From positions 1-50,279 of the forward strand of contig CAJUND010000022.1 in the NCBI GenBank assembly GCA_910587655.1: DNA of 50,279 nt, read 5' to 3'. Source of the stretch: an uncultured Agathobacter sp. Its GTDB lineage: Bacteria > Bacillota > Clostridia > Lachnospirales > Lachnospiraceae. Shown piece after piece: positions 41,457-49,965 of the stretch; positions within the stretch are counted from its first letter, which is position 1, and each line of letters begins with the position of its first letter. The notes below the pieces were generated by a model. It did not search any database. It had not been told where the DNA came from and saw only the letters and a list, made by a program, of their open reading frames with translations. The position numbers and the translations under genes were made by a program.

Positions 41457-42299
41457 TTATTTGATAGCCCTACCGTCTCTTCTTCTTACGATAAGCTTGT
41501 TAGACTGCTTGTTCTTCTTTCTGGTCTTTAAGCCAAGTGCAGGCTTGCCCCACGGAGTACATGGTCCCGGACGTCCAACCGGAGCCTTTCCTTCACCACC
41601 ACCGTGCGGATGGTCGTTCGGGTTCATAACTGAACCGCGGACTGTCGGGCGGATTCCCATATGACGCTTACGTCCTGCCTTACCGATATTTATCAGGTTG
41701 TGGTCACCGTTTCCGATTACACCGATGGTTGCACGGCACTTAATCGGAACCATTCTCATTTCACCGGACGGAAGACGGAGTGTTGCATACTTTCCTTCCT
41801 TTGCCATCAGCTGTGCGCTGAGTCCTGCTGCGCGGACAAGCTGGCCTCCCTTGCCAGGAAGCATCTCGATATTGTGAATCTGTGTACCAACCGGAATATT
41901 TTCCAGCGGCAGGCAGTTTCCGATTCTTACCTCAGCCTCCGGCCCGTTCATAACCTTCATTCCGTCTGTCAGCCCTGCCGGAGCAAGGATGTAGGATTTC
42001 TGTCCGTCTGCATAACAGATTAATGCAATGTTTGCAGTTCTGTTCGGATCGTATTCAATACCGATAACTTTTGCCGGAATACCGTCCTTGGTCCTCTTAA
42101 AGTCAATGATTCTGTATTTTCTTCTGTTGGCACCGCCGCGGTGTCTGACAGTAATCTTACCCTGATTGTTACGACCGGAATGCTTCTTTAATGAAGTTGT
42201 AAGGGACTTCTCAGGAGTTTTCTTTGTAATCTCTGAGAAATCAGAACCAGTCATATTTCTTCTGGAAGGTGTATATGGGTTATATGTTTTGATTCCCAT
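41457..42299 (-). CDS. rplB: 50S ribosomal protein L2
   Basis: A 280-residue L2 needed for subunit association and peptidyl transfer. It has 'KTYNPYTPSRRNMTGSDFSE', 'ITVRHRGGANRRKYRIIDFK' and the C-terminal 'RGSVMNPNDHPHGGGEGKAP', with the conserved His of that segment. Confidence 0.97.
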   Translation of the reverse strand: MGIKTYNPYTPSRRNMTGSDFSEITKKTPEKSLTTSLKKHSGRNNQGKITVRHRGGANRRKYRIIDFKRTKDGIPAKVIGIEYDPNRTANIALICYADGQKSYILAPAGLTDGMKVMNGPEAEVRIGNCLPLENIPVGTQIHNIEMLPGKGGQLVRAAGLSAQLMAKEGKYATLRLPSGEMRMVPIKCRATIGVIGNGDHNLINIGKAGRKRHMGIRPTVRGSVMNPNDHPHGGGEGKAPVGRPGPCTPWGKPALGLKTRKKNKQSNKLIVRRRDGRAIK

Positions 42300-42336
42300 T
42301 GTTTTTCTCCTTTCATGTCATCATTTAAACTGCTGA

Positions 42337-42636
42337 TTAAAGACCACTGAAAATCTCAATGTCCTTGCTGTCCTCTGTAAGCTGGACAATCGCCTTCTTT
42401 GTCTTTGCAGTTTTGCCAACCACCATGCCGCGCCTCTTTTTCTTTCCCACGCAGTTCATTGTGTTGACTCTTGCAACTGATGTTCCTTCGAACATTTTTT
42501 CAACTGCCTCTTTAATCATGGCTTTGTTTGCCTCCGGATGAACAAGAAATGTATATTTCTTTTCAGCCATTGCAGCCATACTCTTCTCGGTTACTACCGG
42601 TTTGAGGATTACATCATAATACTGTATGTTAGCCAT
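42337..42636 (-). CDS. rplW: 50S ribosomal protein L23
   Basis: A 99-residue L23, docking site for trigger factor and SRP at the tunnel exit. It has 'DVILKPVVTEKSMAAMAEKK', 'FLVHPEANKAMIKEAVEKMF' and 'KKKRRGMVVGKTAKTKKAIV'. It overlaps the rplD stop by one base. Confidence 0.96.
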   Translation of the reverse strand: MANIQYYDVILKPVVTEKSMAAMAEKKYTFLVHPEANKAMIKEAVEKMFEGTSVARVNTMNCVGKKKRRGMVVGKTAKTKKAIVQLTEDSKDIEIFSGL

Positions 42637-43256
42637 TATACATACACCTCCTCGATTGTTTCAACAGCAGCCTTTGTAACTACCATTGTGTCATATTTTA
42701 ATGCATCGAACACGTTCAGTTCGTTGGTCTGTGCTGTTTTGACTGTCGGAATGTTTCTTGCGGATGCAATCACATTGGTATCCATGTCGTTTAACACAAC
42801 CAGTGCCTTTTCAAGTTTCAGGTTGTTCATTACCTGGACAAATTTCTTTGTCTTAATCTCATCAAGCCTTAAATCATCAAGGACGATAAACTTGCCCTCT
42901 TCCACCTTGGAAGTAAGCACGGACTTTAATGCCGCCCTCTTTTCTTTTTTGTTAAGCTTAAATGAGTAATCCCTTGGTGTCGGGGCAAATACAACTCCGC
43001 CGCCCTTCCACTGCGGAGCCCTGATGGAGCCCTGTCTTGCATGACCGGTTCCTTTCTGTCTCCACGGTTTTCTTCCACCGCCGCGAACCTCAGAACGCGT
43101 TTTAGCCTTCTGTGTTCCCTGACGCTTATTTGCAAGCTGCTGGAGAACAGCCATATGAACTAAATGCTCATTGATTTTTACGCCGAAAATGGAATCGTTC
43201 AGTTCAATTGAACCAACTTCGTTGCCTTCCATATTATAAACAGCCACGTTAGCCAT
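42636..43256 (-). CDS. rplD: 50S ribosomal protein L4
   Basis: A 206-residue L4 whose extended loop reaches into the exit tunnel: 'RGGGRKPWRQKGTGHARQGS' and 'IRAPQWKGGGVVFAPTPRDY'. In E. coli L4 is the repressor of the S10 operon through its leader RNA, which makes it a candidate ligand for the long rpsJ leader here. Confidence 0.97.
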   Translation of the reverse strand: MANVAVYNMEGNEVGSIELNDSIFGVKINEHLVHMAVLQQLANKRQGTQKAKTRSEVRGGGRKPWRQKGTGHARQGSIRAPQWKGGGVVFAPTPRDYSFKLNKKEKRAALKSVLTSKVEEGKFIVLDDLRLDEIKTKKFVQVMNNLKLEKALVVLNDMDTNVIASARNIPTVKTAQTNELNVFDALKYDTMVVTKAAVETIEEVYV

Positions 43257-43286
43257 CGTAAAGTTCCTCCTTTCTCAAATCCCGTA

Positions 43287-43973
43287 CTATTTCTTACCAG
43301 ACTTTACGGTTTCTTTCACTGTAATCAGGGCCTTTTTCGCTCCCGGAACGGATCCCTTAATCAACAGTAAGTTCTTCTCTGCGTCAACCCTTACAACCTC
43401 AAGATTCTGTGTTGTAACCTTTACGCATCCCATATGTCCAGGCATTCCTTTTCCCTTGAACACACGGCTCGGAGAAGAGCAGGCACCATTGGAACCCTGG
43501 TGACGATGGAACTTGGAACCATGCGCCATCGGTCCCCTGTGCTGTCCATGTCTCTTAATCGCACCCTGGAAACCTTTACCTTTGGAAATGGCGCTTACAT
43601 CAACCTTATCTCCTTCTGCGAAGATATCAGCCTTGATTTCATCCGCCAGATGATACTCGTCCGCATTTTCAAATTTGAACTCACGGACATATCTTTTACC
43701 GGATACACCAGCCTTGGCAAAATGTCCCATTTCCGGTTTATTTACGCCATGTCTGCAGCGTACTTTTTTCTTTCCGCCGGCATCCTTGTTGACAATCTTT
43801 TCCTTCTTGTCCACAAAGCCAACCTGAACTGCGCTGTAACCATCGTTGTCAACAGTTTTAATCTGTGTGACAACACAAGGTCCGGCCTCCAGTACGGTAA
43901 CCGGCACCAAAACGCCGTCAGCGTTGAAGATCTGCGTCATTCCGAGTTTTGTTGCTAAAATTGCTTTCTTCAT
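43287..43973 (-). CDS. rplC: 50S ribosomal protein L3
   Basis: A 228-residue L3 near the peptidyl transferase centre. It has 'KAILATKLGMTQIFNADGVL', 'GHFAKAGVSGKRYVREFKFE' and the loop 'GPMAHGSKFHRHQGSNGACS'. Slightly longer than average. A 155-base gap separates it from rpsJ. Confidence 0.97.
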   Translation of the reverse strand: MKKAILATKLGMTQIFNADGVLVPVTVLEAGPCVVTQIKTVDNDGYSAVQVGFVDKKEKIVNKDAGGKKKVRCRHGVNKPEMGHFAKAGVSGKRYVREFKFENADEYHLADEIKADIFAEGDKVDVSAISKGKGFQGAIKRHGQHRGPMAHGSKFHRHQGSNGACSSPSRVFKGKGMPGHMGCVKVTTQNLEVVRVDAEKNLLLIKGSVPGAKKALITVKETVKSGKK

Positions 43974-44128
43974 TTCTTACCTCCTGTTTGGTTAAGTTTT
44001 TTGCAAAACCCAACACATTTTCTACAGCGGAACGCTTCTTGCTTGCATCCGGTATGTGAAGCATTCCCGGAACAAGTAGCGGAACCGTTCATCCTAGAAT
44101 ATATATAAACTATTCAGGATTTACATAA

Positions 44129-44446
44129 TTACTTCTGTTTCATCTTGATATCGATGTACACACCTGCCGGCATCTCTAAGCGGGACAGTGCATCAACCGT
44201 CTTCTGGGTTGGTGTCACGATATCAATCAGTCTCTTATGAGTCCTCTGTTCGAACTGCTCACGGGAATCCTTATATTTGTGAGTTGCCCTTAAAATGGTA
44301 ATAATCTCTTTCTTTGTAGGAAGAGGTACCGGTCCGCTCACCTGTGATCCGTTTTTCTTTACAGTTTCGATAATTTTTTTGGCTGATGAATCCACCAGTT
44401 CGTGATCATAAGCCTTGAGAGTGATTCTCATTACTTGACTTGCCAT
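44129..44446 (-). CDS. rpsJ: 30S ribosomal protein S10
   Basis: A 105-residue S10, first gene of the supercluster, also the NusE transcription antitermination partner of NusB. It has 'MRITLKAYDHELVDSSAKKI', 'GPVPLPTKKEIITILRATHK' and the loop 'DSREQFEQRTHKRLIDI'. ATG at 44446 follows AAAAGGAGGCGAC. It is preceded by a very long structured leader. Confidence 0.97.
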   Translation of the reverse strand: MASQVMRITLKAYDHELVDSSAKKIIETVKKNGSQVSGPVPLPTKKEIITILRATHKYKDSREQFEQRTHKRLIDIVTPTQKTVDALSRLEMPAGVYIDIKMKQK

Positions 44447-44482
44447 AAAAAAAGTCGCCTCCTTTTCGCACTTTTAAATAGT

Positions 44483-44780
44483 ACGACAAGCGGTGACTGT
44501 ACACATTACCGTGTGTGTCATTGTCGTAAGGGTGGTCGCTTGCGACAGATTCCTTACGACCAACTCCTCAAAAGATGTCACACAACGACGGATTCCTTGC
44601 TGCCCTCTTGCAGTAAGGTGTCGCTTATCTTCCTCAAACACTACACGTCGTTTCTACCTCATGGTAGACATATTACCTGTACAGTGACTTGTCGTCAGTT
44701 TCCTAACTTGACATTCGCTCCGCGGAAAACCTGCCACGGCGGGCAGCAACCTCGCGCTTCACAGCTATCATGCCACAGCA
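44483..44780 (-). ncRNA. Candidate structured leader RNA of the S10 operon
   Basis: Between the promoter and rpsJ the transcript can form a closed, branched fold. ACGACAAG (transcript sense) pairs with CTTGTCGT and ACTGTAC pairs with GTACAGT, 44688-44695 with 44483-44490 and 44679-44685 with 44496-44502. Inside are CTACC/GGTAG (44654-44667), AACGACG/CGTCGTT (44646-44652 with 44584-44590) enclosing CTGC/GCAG, and GTCGTAAGG...CCTTACGAC with inner GTCGC/GCGAC (44523-44560). All pairings were read directly from the sequence. It ends 35 bases before the rpsJ start. Autogenous control is inferred. Confidence 0.6.
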
Positions 44781-44786
44781 ACGCTT

Positions 44787-44815
44787 ATTATACATGACGT
44801 TTTTGGAAAATGCAA
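44787..44815 (-). promoter_or_regulatory. Promoter of the S10 operon
   Basis: TTGCAT, 17 bases, TATAAT on the minus strand. Transcription would start near 44780, giving a leader of about 335 bases before rpsJ. Confidence 0.8.
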
Positions 44816-44868
44816 GCATTTTTTTATATTTTTCAACATTTTGTAAATTTTTTGTAACATCCCGGCAC

Positions 44869-45234
44869 TTATACAATCTGTGAAGTCTTATATTTATCAT
44901 GATACAGATGGTACAAAAAGAGAATGAAACATACAATCCCTGCAATCCAGGCAGGAACTGCCGCTATATTGCGGACTTTTCCCTGTTTTATGTATGTCTG
45001 GTAATCCTCATAGTTTACAAACATGTCATGAAACCTGAACAGTTGTCCCCCATTTCGAAACACGCCGACACGGTCGATACTTTTATCACATGAACTGCAG
45101 CGTTCCCCGGTAAATACGGTTTCACAGTGTTTGCAGACCGGGGTATCTATTTTGCCCAGTCCGTAAACTGGCAGGTTATTTCCTGTATATATTAACACAA
45201 GGGCAAGGATAAGAAAAATCCATTTTTTGTTCAT
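44869..45234 (-). CDS. Small membrane protein with paired CxxC motifs
   Basis: A 121-residue protein of unknown function. An N-terminal hydrophobic segment (about 3-22) could be a signal anchor. Next comes a zinc-ribbon-like pair, 'CKHC' at about 34-37 and 'CSSC' at about 46-49, then a C-terminal transmembrane helix (about 91-110, 'AVPAWIAGIVCFILFLYHLY'). The cysteine pairs may bind zinc or form disulfides. ATG at 45234 follows GTGGAGGAACCC. It is 18 bases after a lipoprotein gene and probably cotranscribed with it. Confidence 0.75.
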   Translation of the reverse strand: MNKKWIFLILALVLIYTGNNLPVYGLGKIDTPVCKHCETVFTGERCSSCDKSIDRVGVFRNGGQLFRFHDMFVNYEDYQTYIKQGKVRNIAAVPAWIAGIVCFILFLYHLYHDKYKTSQIV

Positions 45235-45251
45235 ATGGGTTCCTCCACACT

Positions 45252-46085
45252 CTACTCAAGCTCCTGAATAATCAGGCGGAATCCTTCTATGGCATCCATG
45301 TCAGGATTTTCATCAAAATAGAAAACCAGGCTTTGCAGATCCGGCTGGAGCATTCCTGCCAGCTGAAACATGTTACCATCCTTTTCTTCCAGCGCCAGCA
45401 CTTCCTCAGGTGGTTCCATCTGGTATTTCTTACGGTCTTTTCCCTGCACAACGGCCGGAATCCTTATTACATATTCGCTGCTTCCATCTTTCAAATCCGC
45501 AACAACATAAGCGGCCCGTTCATTCTTCTGCCAGTCCGTATCCGATTCAATCCTTCCGCCAAGCGGGCAGATTTTTATGGACATGCTGATGTCATTGCCG
45601 TCTGTTGCTTCAAACTCTTTCATGGAAACATTTGTAATTTCCATCTCATCATTTTTCACATGGGATGAAGCCAGTTCCTGATGATTAAACCCGAAAAAGT
45701 TTTTTGCATTTATTTTTTTCAGTTCCTCCGTGGTAACAGTATAACTTCCAGTTGTGACAAAACGGTATGCTCCGTCTGCCGCTTCCGCCGGACTGCTTGT
45801 GTTTTGACTCCATAAATTAGTAAAAAACTGCCCTGCATAAGCTTCTGGATGCGCTGTTTCTTTTAATACCCGCACATCATAGGCCAGCCGCGCCATTGTC
45901 ATTTCCGGGCAGATGTCCAGTGAAACGACATTGATTTCCACATCATTAATTTTAGCGGATTCTGCATTCTCTGCCTGCGTTTCCGTTCCATTTTTCCCCT
46001 CTGTCGGCAAACCGCTTCCTGCAGTGCCGCACGCGCTGCAAAAGAATGCCAGTATAAGTACCGCAAATAAATGCTTTTTCCTCAT
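45252..46085 (-). CDS. Putative lipoprotein of unknown function
   Basis: A 277-residue lipoprotein with lipobox 'FFCSACG' (Cys19 by position near residue 19), after MRKKHLFAVLILAFF. A short low-complexity linker rich in E, T and N follows, then a beta-rich domain ('KINDVEINVVSLDICPEMTM', 'YVVADLKDGSSEYVIRIPAV'). ATG at 46085 is chosen since GAGGAGGGG lies 5 bases upstream; an earlier in-frame start at 46121 would precede the signal peptide. No known family is recognised with confidence. It is paired with the downstream CxxC membrane protein. Confidence 0.75.
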   Translation of the reverse strand: MRKKHLFAVLILAFFCSACGTAGSGLPTEGKNGTETQAENAESAKINDVEINVVSLDICPEMTMARLAYDVRVLKETAHPEAYAGQFFTNLWSQNTSSPAEAADGAYRFVTTGSYTVTTEELKKINAKNFFGFNHQELASSHVKNDEMEITNVSMKEFEATDGNDISMSIKICPLGGRIESDTDWQKNERAAYVVADLKDGSSEYVIRIPAVVQGKDRKKYQMEPPEEVLALEEKDGNMFQLAGMLQPDLQSLVFYFDENPDMDAIEGFRLIIQELE

Positions 46086-46181
46086 GTAACCCCTCCTCTC
46101 AAAATTGGAAATATATATCATACAATCCGCCCTTTGTCAGCAGCAATTTGTCTCATGAGTTTTCTATTCAGCATCGAATAT

Positions 46182-46535
46182 TTATCCGACAGAAACATGC
46201 GCTGTCAAATAAATATCTGATGCTGTTCCTACAATGCTAACCAGCAGCTCAATTCTTTTTCCTTCATAAGAAGATTTAGGAGTAACAGTAATTGGCAGTG
46301 TCGTACCATAAGACTGTGAACCAAATTCAACTCCTTTAATGCTTTCACCAGTTTTAAACTGATAGTTTAATGGCGATACGCTAATTCTTCCAACTGTACT
46401 AAACCCCATGGTTCCATTTACCACTGCTCCCATCTGCAGCTGCCCCTTCGTATAAGGAGAGGATAGTCTCACAGAACTTTTTGGTGTTGATGTACCAGTC
46501 CACTCAATATTTCCCTCTGATGGATAGTTCCCCAT
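46182..46535 (-). CDS. Small beta-rich protein of unknown function
   Basis: A 117-residue protein without signal peptide or membrane helix. ATG at 46535 follows AAAGGAGGAATC. The sequence is rich in G, S, T and V and alternates polar and hydrophobic residues ('STVGRISVSPLNYQFKTGES', 'IELLVSIVGTASDIYLTAHV'), suggesting a compact beta-sandwich or barrel. It has no cysteine beyond the excluded upstream start region. It appears monocistronic. I do not recognise a family; a structural or phage-like protein is possible but unsupported. Confidence 0.65.
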   Translation of the reverse strand: MGNYPSEGNIEWTGTSTPKSSVRLSSPYTKGQLQMGAVVNGTMGFSTVGRISVSPLNYQFKTGESIKGVEFGSQSYGTTLPITVTPKSSYEGKRIELLVSIVGTASDIYLTAHVSVG

Positions 46536-46838
46536 AATGATTCCTCCTTTGCAAAACAAACTAACATTTCATCTGTGGTTATATTTCTCCACCTCCTTGT
46601 ACCCGGCTACGTCAAAATGATTATCAGAATCATAAAGCAGTTTTTCAAAGTTTATAAAATCCATTTTACATATTTTTATATAATTATATTACGCATATTA
46701 GTCAAATACAATACTTTTCGTTTTATTTCGATTTATATTTTTAAAACTTATTTCCCCTTGCCCCTGTCTGCATTCTATTATAAAATAGATACAGTTTTAA
46801 GTTATGGAACACGGTATTTCGGTTTAAGGAGAAAAATT
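46536..46838. other. AT-rich divergent intergenic region
   Basis: About 300 bases between two divergent genes. The central part (46600-46750) is strongly AT-rich with no supportable gene. The only element I can define is the promoter at 46758-46786. Confidence 0.5.
46758..46786 (+). promoter_or_regulatory. Promoter of the RNA methyltransferase gene
   Basis: TTGCCC, 17 bases, TAAAAT, about 50 bases before the ATG at 46839. Confidence 0.5.
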
Positions 46839-47720
46839 ATGTGGTTAGCTGATAAATGGAAGGATTATGAAGTGATTGACTGTTCCAGGGGGGAAAAACT
46901 GGAGCGGTGGGGAAAATACATTCTGGTAAGACCGGACCCTCAGGTGATCTGGGATACCCCGAAAAAGGAAAAAGGCTGGAAGCAGAAAAACGGACATTAC
47001 CACCGCAGTGAAAAGGGCGGCGGCTCGTGGGAATTTTTTAACCTGCCGGAAGAATGGTGCATCAGCTATACGCTTTCCATCGGAAAAGAACTGACCTTTC
47101 ATTTAAAACCATTCAGTTTTAAGCATACCGGACTGTTCCCGGAGCAGGCGGCAAACTGGGACTGGTTTTCACAGCTGATCCAGAAAGAAACGAAAAAGGG
47201 GCGCGAAATCAAAGTACTGAATTTATTTGCATACACAGGCGGAGCAACACTTGCCGCTGCGGCTGCCGGAGCGCAGGTTACACATGTGGACGCCTCCAAA
47301 GGAATGGTAAACTGGGCAAAGGAAAACGCCGTTTCCTCCGGTCTCAAAGACGCCAGAATCCGCTGGCTTGTGGATGACTGTGTGAAATTCGTGGAGCGGG
47401 AAATCCGCCGCGGAAATCATTATGACGCAGTTATTATGGACCCGCCTTCCTACGGCAGGGGACCGAAAGGGGAAATCTGGAAAATTGAGGATAGTATTTA
47501 CCCACTGCTTCTGCTTTGCCGGAAGCTTCTGACGGACAATCCTCTTTTTTTCCTTGTAAATTCCTACACCACCGGACTACAGCCTGCGGTGCTTTCCTAT
47601 ATGATGAATACCATGTTAAAACAATATAATGGCACGGTGCTTGCCGATGAAGTCGGACTTCCGGTCACTTCAAACGGACTGGTGCTTCCATGCGGGGCCG
47701 GCGGGAGGTTCTGGCGGTGA
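46839..47720 (+). CDS. Class I SAM-dependent methyltransferase, RlmI/RlmK-like
   Basis: A 293-residue cytoplasmic enzyme. The N-terminal part ('DYEVIDCSRGEKLERWGKYI', 'LVRPDPQVIW') resembles the entry domain of large-subunit rRNA methyltransferases. The catalytic Rossmann fold has motif I 'VLNLFAYTGGATLAAAAAGA' (about 129-148), 'THVDASKGMVNWAKENA' and motif IV 'VIMDPPSYGRGPKG' near residue 206. The DPPS/Y motif is that of base-N or base-C RNA methyltransferases. ATG at 46839 follows AAGGAGAAAAATT; a longer upstream open frame is AT-rich noise. The exact rRNA position is not known. Confidence 0.88.
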   Translation: MWLADKWKDYEVIDCSRGEKLERWGKYILVRPDPQVIWDTPKKEKGWKQKNGHYHRSEKGGGSWEFFNLPEEWCISYTLSIGKELTFHLKPFSFKHTGLFPEQAANWDWFSQLIQKETKKGREIKVLNLFAYTGGATLAAAAAGAQVTHVDASKGMVNWAKENAVSSGLKDARIRWLVDDCVKFVEREIRRGNHYDAVIMDPPSYGRGPKGEIWKIEDSIYPLLLLCRKLLTDNPLFFLVNSYTTGLQPAVLSYMMNTMLKQYNGTVLADEVGLPVTSNGLVLPCGAGGRFWR

Positions 47721-47730
47721 AGAGGTATAA

Positions 47731-47766
47731 AAAACAGCATTTGGGGCGCACCTCAAATGCTGTTCT
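47731..47766. terminator. Bidirectional terminator
   Basis: AACAGCATTTG and CAAATGCTGTT form an 11-bp perfect stem with a 10-base loop. It has A upstream and TTCTTT downstream. It serves the methyltransferase and the convergent paralogue array. Confidence 0.85.
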
Positions 47767-47767
47767 T

Positions 47768-48358
47768 TCATTCACTTCCTTTTCGGAATACATCCATAAA
47801 ACCAAATATCACTATTTCATTTGTCTCATCATTGCAGAATACTCCTTCCACTATACAGCGCTGTCCCCCGATATTATCCCCCCTGAATGCCGGTATGGTA
47901 TAATTTTCTGCCGGGTCACGGAATATTTGTTTCAGGTATCCCAGTTCCTCTTTTTCCAGTAAGTCGGATGTTACTTTTCCGTCAAATACATACACGGCAT
48001 CGTTATACCTCCGGTATTCATTTCCAACTGACATTTTATCAAAATAGGATGCCCGCAGGGATTCCTTTAATTCAGAATAGTCACTATCACTGACCGTAAA
48101 GGATATCCCCGACTTTTTGTCAAGCCAGCCTGTATAATAGATGTATGTCAGCTTCTCTGTACTGGGAGGAAGTTTTTCCGGGTAACGTTCTACGCTTCCA
48201 TCCCATGCTTTACTGAGAAAAGAATCGTAGCACAGAAAGTGTTGTCTGGTACAGGGCAGTATTCCTGTCCAGTACAAAAGCAGCGATACCGGAACCGCAA
48301 CCAGAAATATACATAATACTGCTTTGAAGATTCCCTTTTTTACACTGTTTTTTCCCAT
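47768..48358 (-). CDS. Membrane-anchored paralogue A of a tandem family, function unknown
   Basis: A 196-residue protein. An N-terminal membrane anchor ('AVLCIFLVAVPVSLLLYW', about 12-29) is followed by an extracytoplasmic domain. Conserved family segments are 'YYTGWLDKKSGISFTV' (mid), 'VFDGKVTSDLLEKEELGYL', and the C-terminal 'GVFCNDETNEIVIFGFMDVF'. These recur in all copies to the right. GGAGG lies 6 bases before the ATG at 48358. No database family comes to mind. The stop abuts a bidirectional terminator. Confidence 0.78.
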   Translation of the reverse strand: MGKNSVKKGIFKAVLCIFLVAVPVSLLLYWTGILPCTRQHFLCYDSFLSKAWDGSVERYPEKLPPSTEKLTYIYYTGWLDKKSGISFTVSDSDYSELKESLRASYFDKMSVGNEYRRYNDAVYVFDGKVTSDLLEKEELGYLKQIFRDPAENYTIPAFRGDNIGGQRCIVEGVFCNDETNEIVIFGFMDVFRKGSE

Positions 48359-48509
48359 TACAAACCTCCATGGAATTTAAACGCCGGTTCCTTTCAGGTT
48401 TTATTTTCGCACACCGTCCTTAAATGCAAAGAGAAGGTTATTCCGCCAGCAGAACTCCCTTTTCGCCTTCGCTCATTTTATTCCCTCTTCCCCCGTTATG
48501 AAAAAAATA

Positions 48510-49130
48510 TCACTTATGATAAGACTTTCTAAAGGTGTCTTTAAAGGCAAACAAAACAATTTCATTTGTGCTGTCATTACAAAATATACCACTTAAATAG
48601 CAGCTTTCCCCAGCACTTGCCACTTTTTTGTAAGCAACAACCGTGTAATCACCAGCCGCGTCATGGAAGATATTATTCAAATAATCCAGCTCCTCTTCAA
48701 CCAGAAAGTCTGATGTCACCTCCCCGTCAAACATGTACCACTCCCAGTCCTCCGGCTCATTATCCCTCTTTTTTAATATGTACTCATCTTTTGCATGCTG
48801 AAATTCTTCCTGGTATTTCTCCTTATCAGCAGTATAAGAATACAAAGATGTTTCTTTAAATTTCTGATATTCTTCCTTGTTTATGGTAAAGGAAATTCCT
48901 GTCTTTTTATCAAACCATCCAGTGTAGTAGAAATATTTGATATTCTCTGCACTGGCCGGCAGTTCCTGGGGATAATGCTCTAGTGTTCCAGCTGTTTTAT
49001 TTTTAAAAGTACTGTAATTTATAAACCATCTTCTGGTGTATGGGAAGAGTCTGCATTCCCACAGAATCCATATAATTCCAAAACCAAAAAGCAGTACCGT
49101 AACTAAGACTATTCGTTTTCTTTTTTTCAT
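48510..49130 (-). CDS. Membrane-anchored paralogue B of the tandem family
   Basis: A 206-residue protein with an N-terminal anchor ('VLVTVLLFGFGIIWILW'). The family segments are 'YYTGWFDKKTGISFTI', 'MFDGEVTSDFLVEEELDYL' and 'GIFCNDSTNEIVLFAFKDTF'. It has a charged helical insertion relative to copy A ('DKEKYQEEFQHAKDEYIL'). ATG at 49130 lies 9 bases after GAGG; an ATG at 49145 overlaps that site. It is arranged head-to-tail with copy A across a 150-base gap. Confidence 0.75.
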   Translation of the reverse strand: MKKRKRIVLVTVLLFGFGIIWILWECRLFPYTRRWFINYSTFKNKTAGTLEHYPQELPASAENIKYFYYTGWFDKKTGISFTINKEEYQKFKETSLYSYTADKEKYQEEFQHAKDEYILKKRDNEPEDWEWYMFDGEVTSDFLVEEELDYLNNIFHDAAGDYTVVAYKKVASAGESCYLSGIFCNDSTNEIVLFAFKDTFRKSYHK

Positions 49131-49323
49131 TCCACGCAACCTCATAGTACGTCAGAAATCGGTCACCCTTTTTCCATTTTCCAGACCGATACATATATCC
49201 ATACAATTCATAGCTTTGTGCAAAACCAAGCGTCACTGTTCAGTGTTTCTGGAAAAACTACCTGTATGAAAAGGTGTCAAAAAGAAAATAAAAAGGCTGC
49301 ACAGAAAAATTCCTTCTCAGAAT

Positions 49324-49850
49324 CTAATGTTTTTCATTAAACAGAACATCCCTAAAACCGAACATAACTATTTCGTTTGTTTTATCATTACATATTATTC
49401 CCTGCAGGGTATAAGCTTCTTTTCCCCCCTGTTCCTTTTTCATAAGCCAGTATGGTATAATCCTCTGCCTTATCGCGGAGTATTTCCCCTAAATACTCCT
49501 GTTTTTCTACTTTCAGAAAGTCTGGTGTCACCTTTTCATTAAACACATACCACCGCCAGTTCTCCACTTCATGATTAACAAACTTTCCTGGTATTCCTCT
49601 TTATAATCCTGATATCTTTTCTAATAATCTTCCCTTTCTGCAGTAAAGAATTTATTATCTTTATCATACCGCCCTCATCTAAAACCATGGTGTATTCCTC
49701 CGTTTCCGGATTATAGACACAGTGCAGGCTGATTCCACATCTGCATCATTGAATGTTCCAAATACTGCTATATTGCCGGTTATGGAAGCAATTGTGGACA
49801 GGTCAATCTTTTCATTCAGTTCCCCATACAGCCATCCGTCTTTTCATCCG
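49324..49850 (-). pseudogene. Broken third copy of the tandem family
   Basis: Minus-strand translation gives family segments in different frames: 'VFNEKVTPDFLKVEKQEYL', 'DYTILAYEK', then, after a shift at a run of six C (49424-49429), 'GIICNDKTNEIVMFGFRDVL' ending at 49324. Further upstream are an in-frame stop and another shift before a stretch recalling 'GISLHCVYN'. At least two frameshifts and a stop make it non-functional as read. The upstream limit is approximate. Confidence 0.7.
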
Positions 49851-49880
49851 GGGGATACGGGAAGGTAAAACACGATCTGA

Positions 49881-49965
49881 TTACTTCCTGTTTTTCCGAA
49901 ATGCATCCCTAAAGTCAAATATGACCACTTCGTTTGTCTCATCAATACATAAAACACCTTCCAGA
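49881..49965 (-). pseudogene. C-terminal scrap of another family member
   Basis: Only the last part of the family is present: 'EGVLCIDETNEVVIFDFRD' followed by 'AFRKNRK' and a stop at 49881. It has no start of its own and lies directly behind the stop of the next copy, as left by unequal recombination between repeats. Confidence 0.65.

Noticed and set aside
49003..49236. 77-codon minus-strand frame overlapping paralogue B
   Set aside because: Overlaps the start of an intact family member in another frame, begins with GTG without a ribosome binding site and has no relative.
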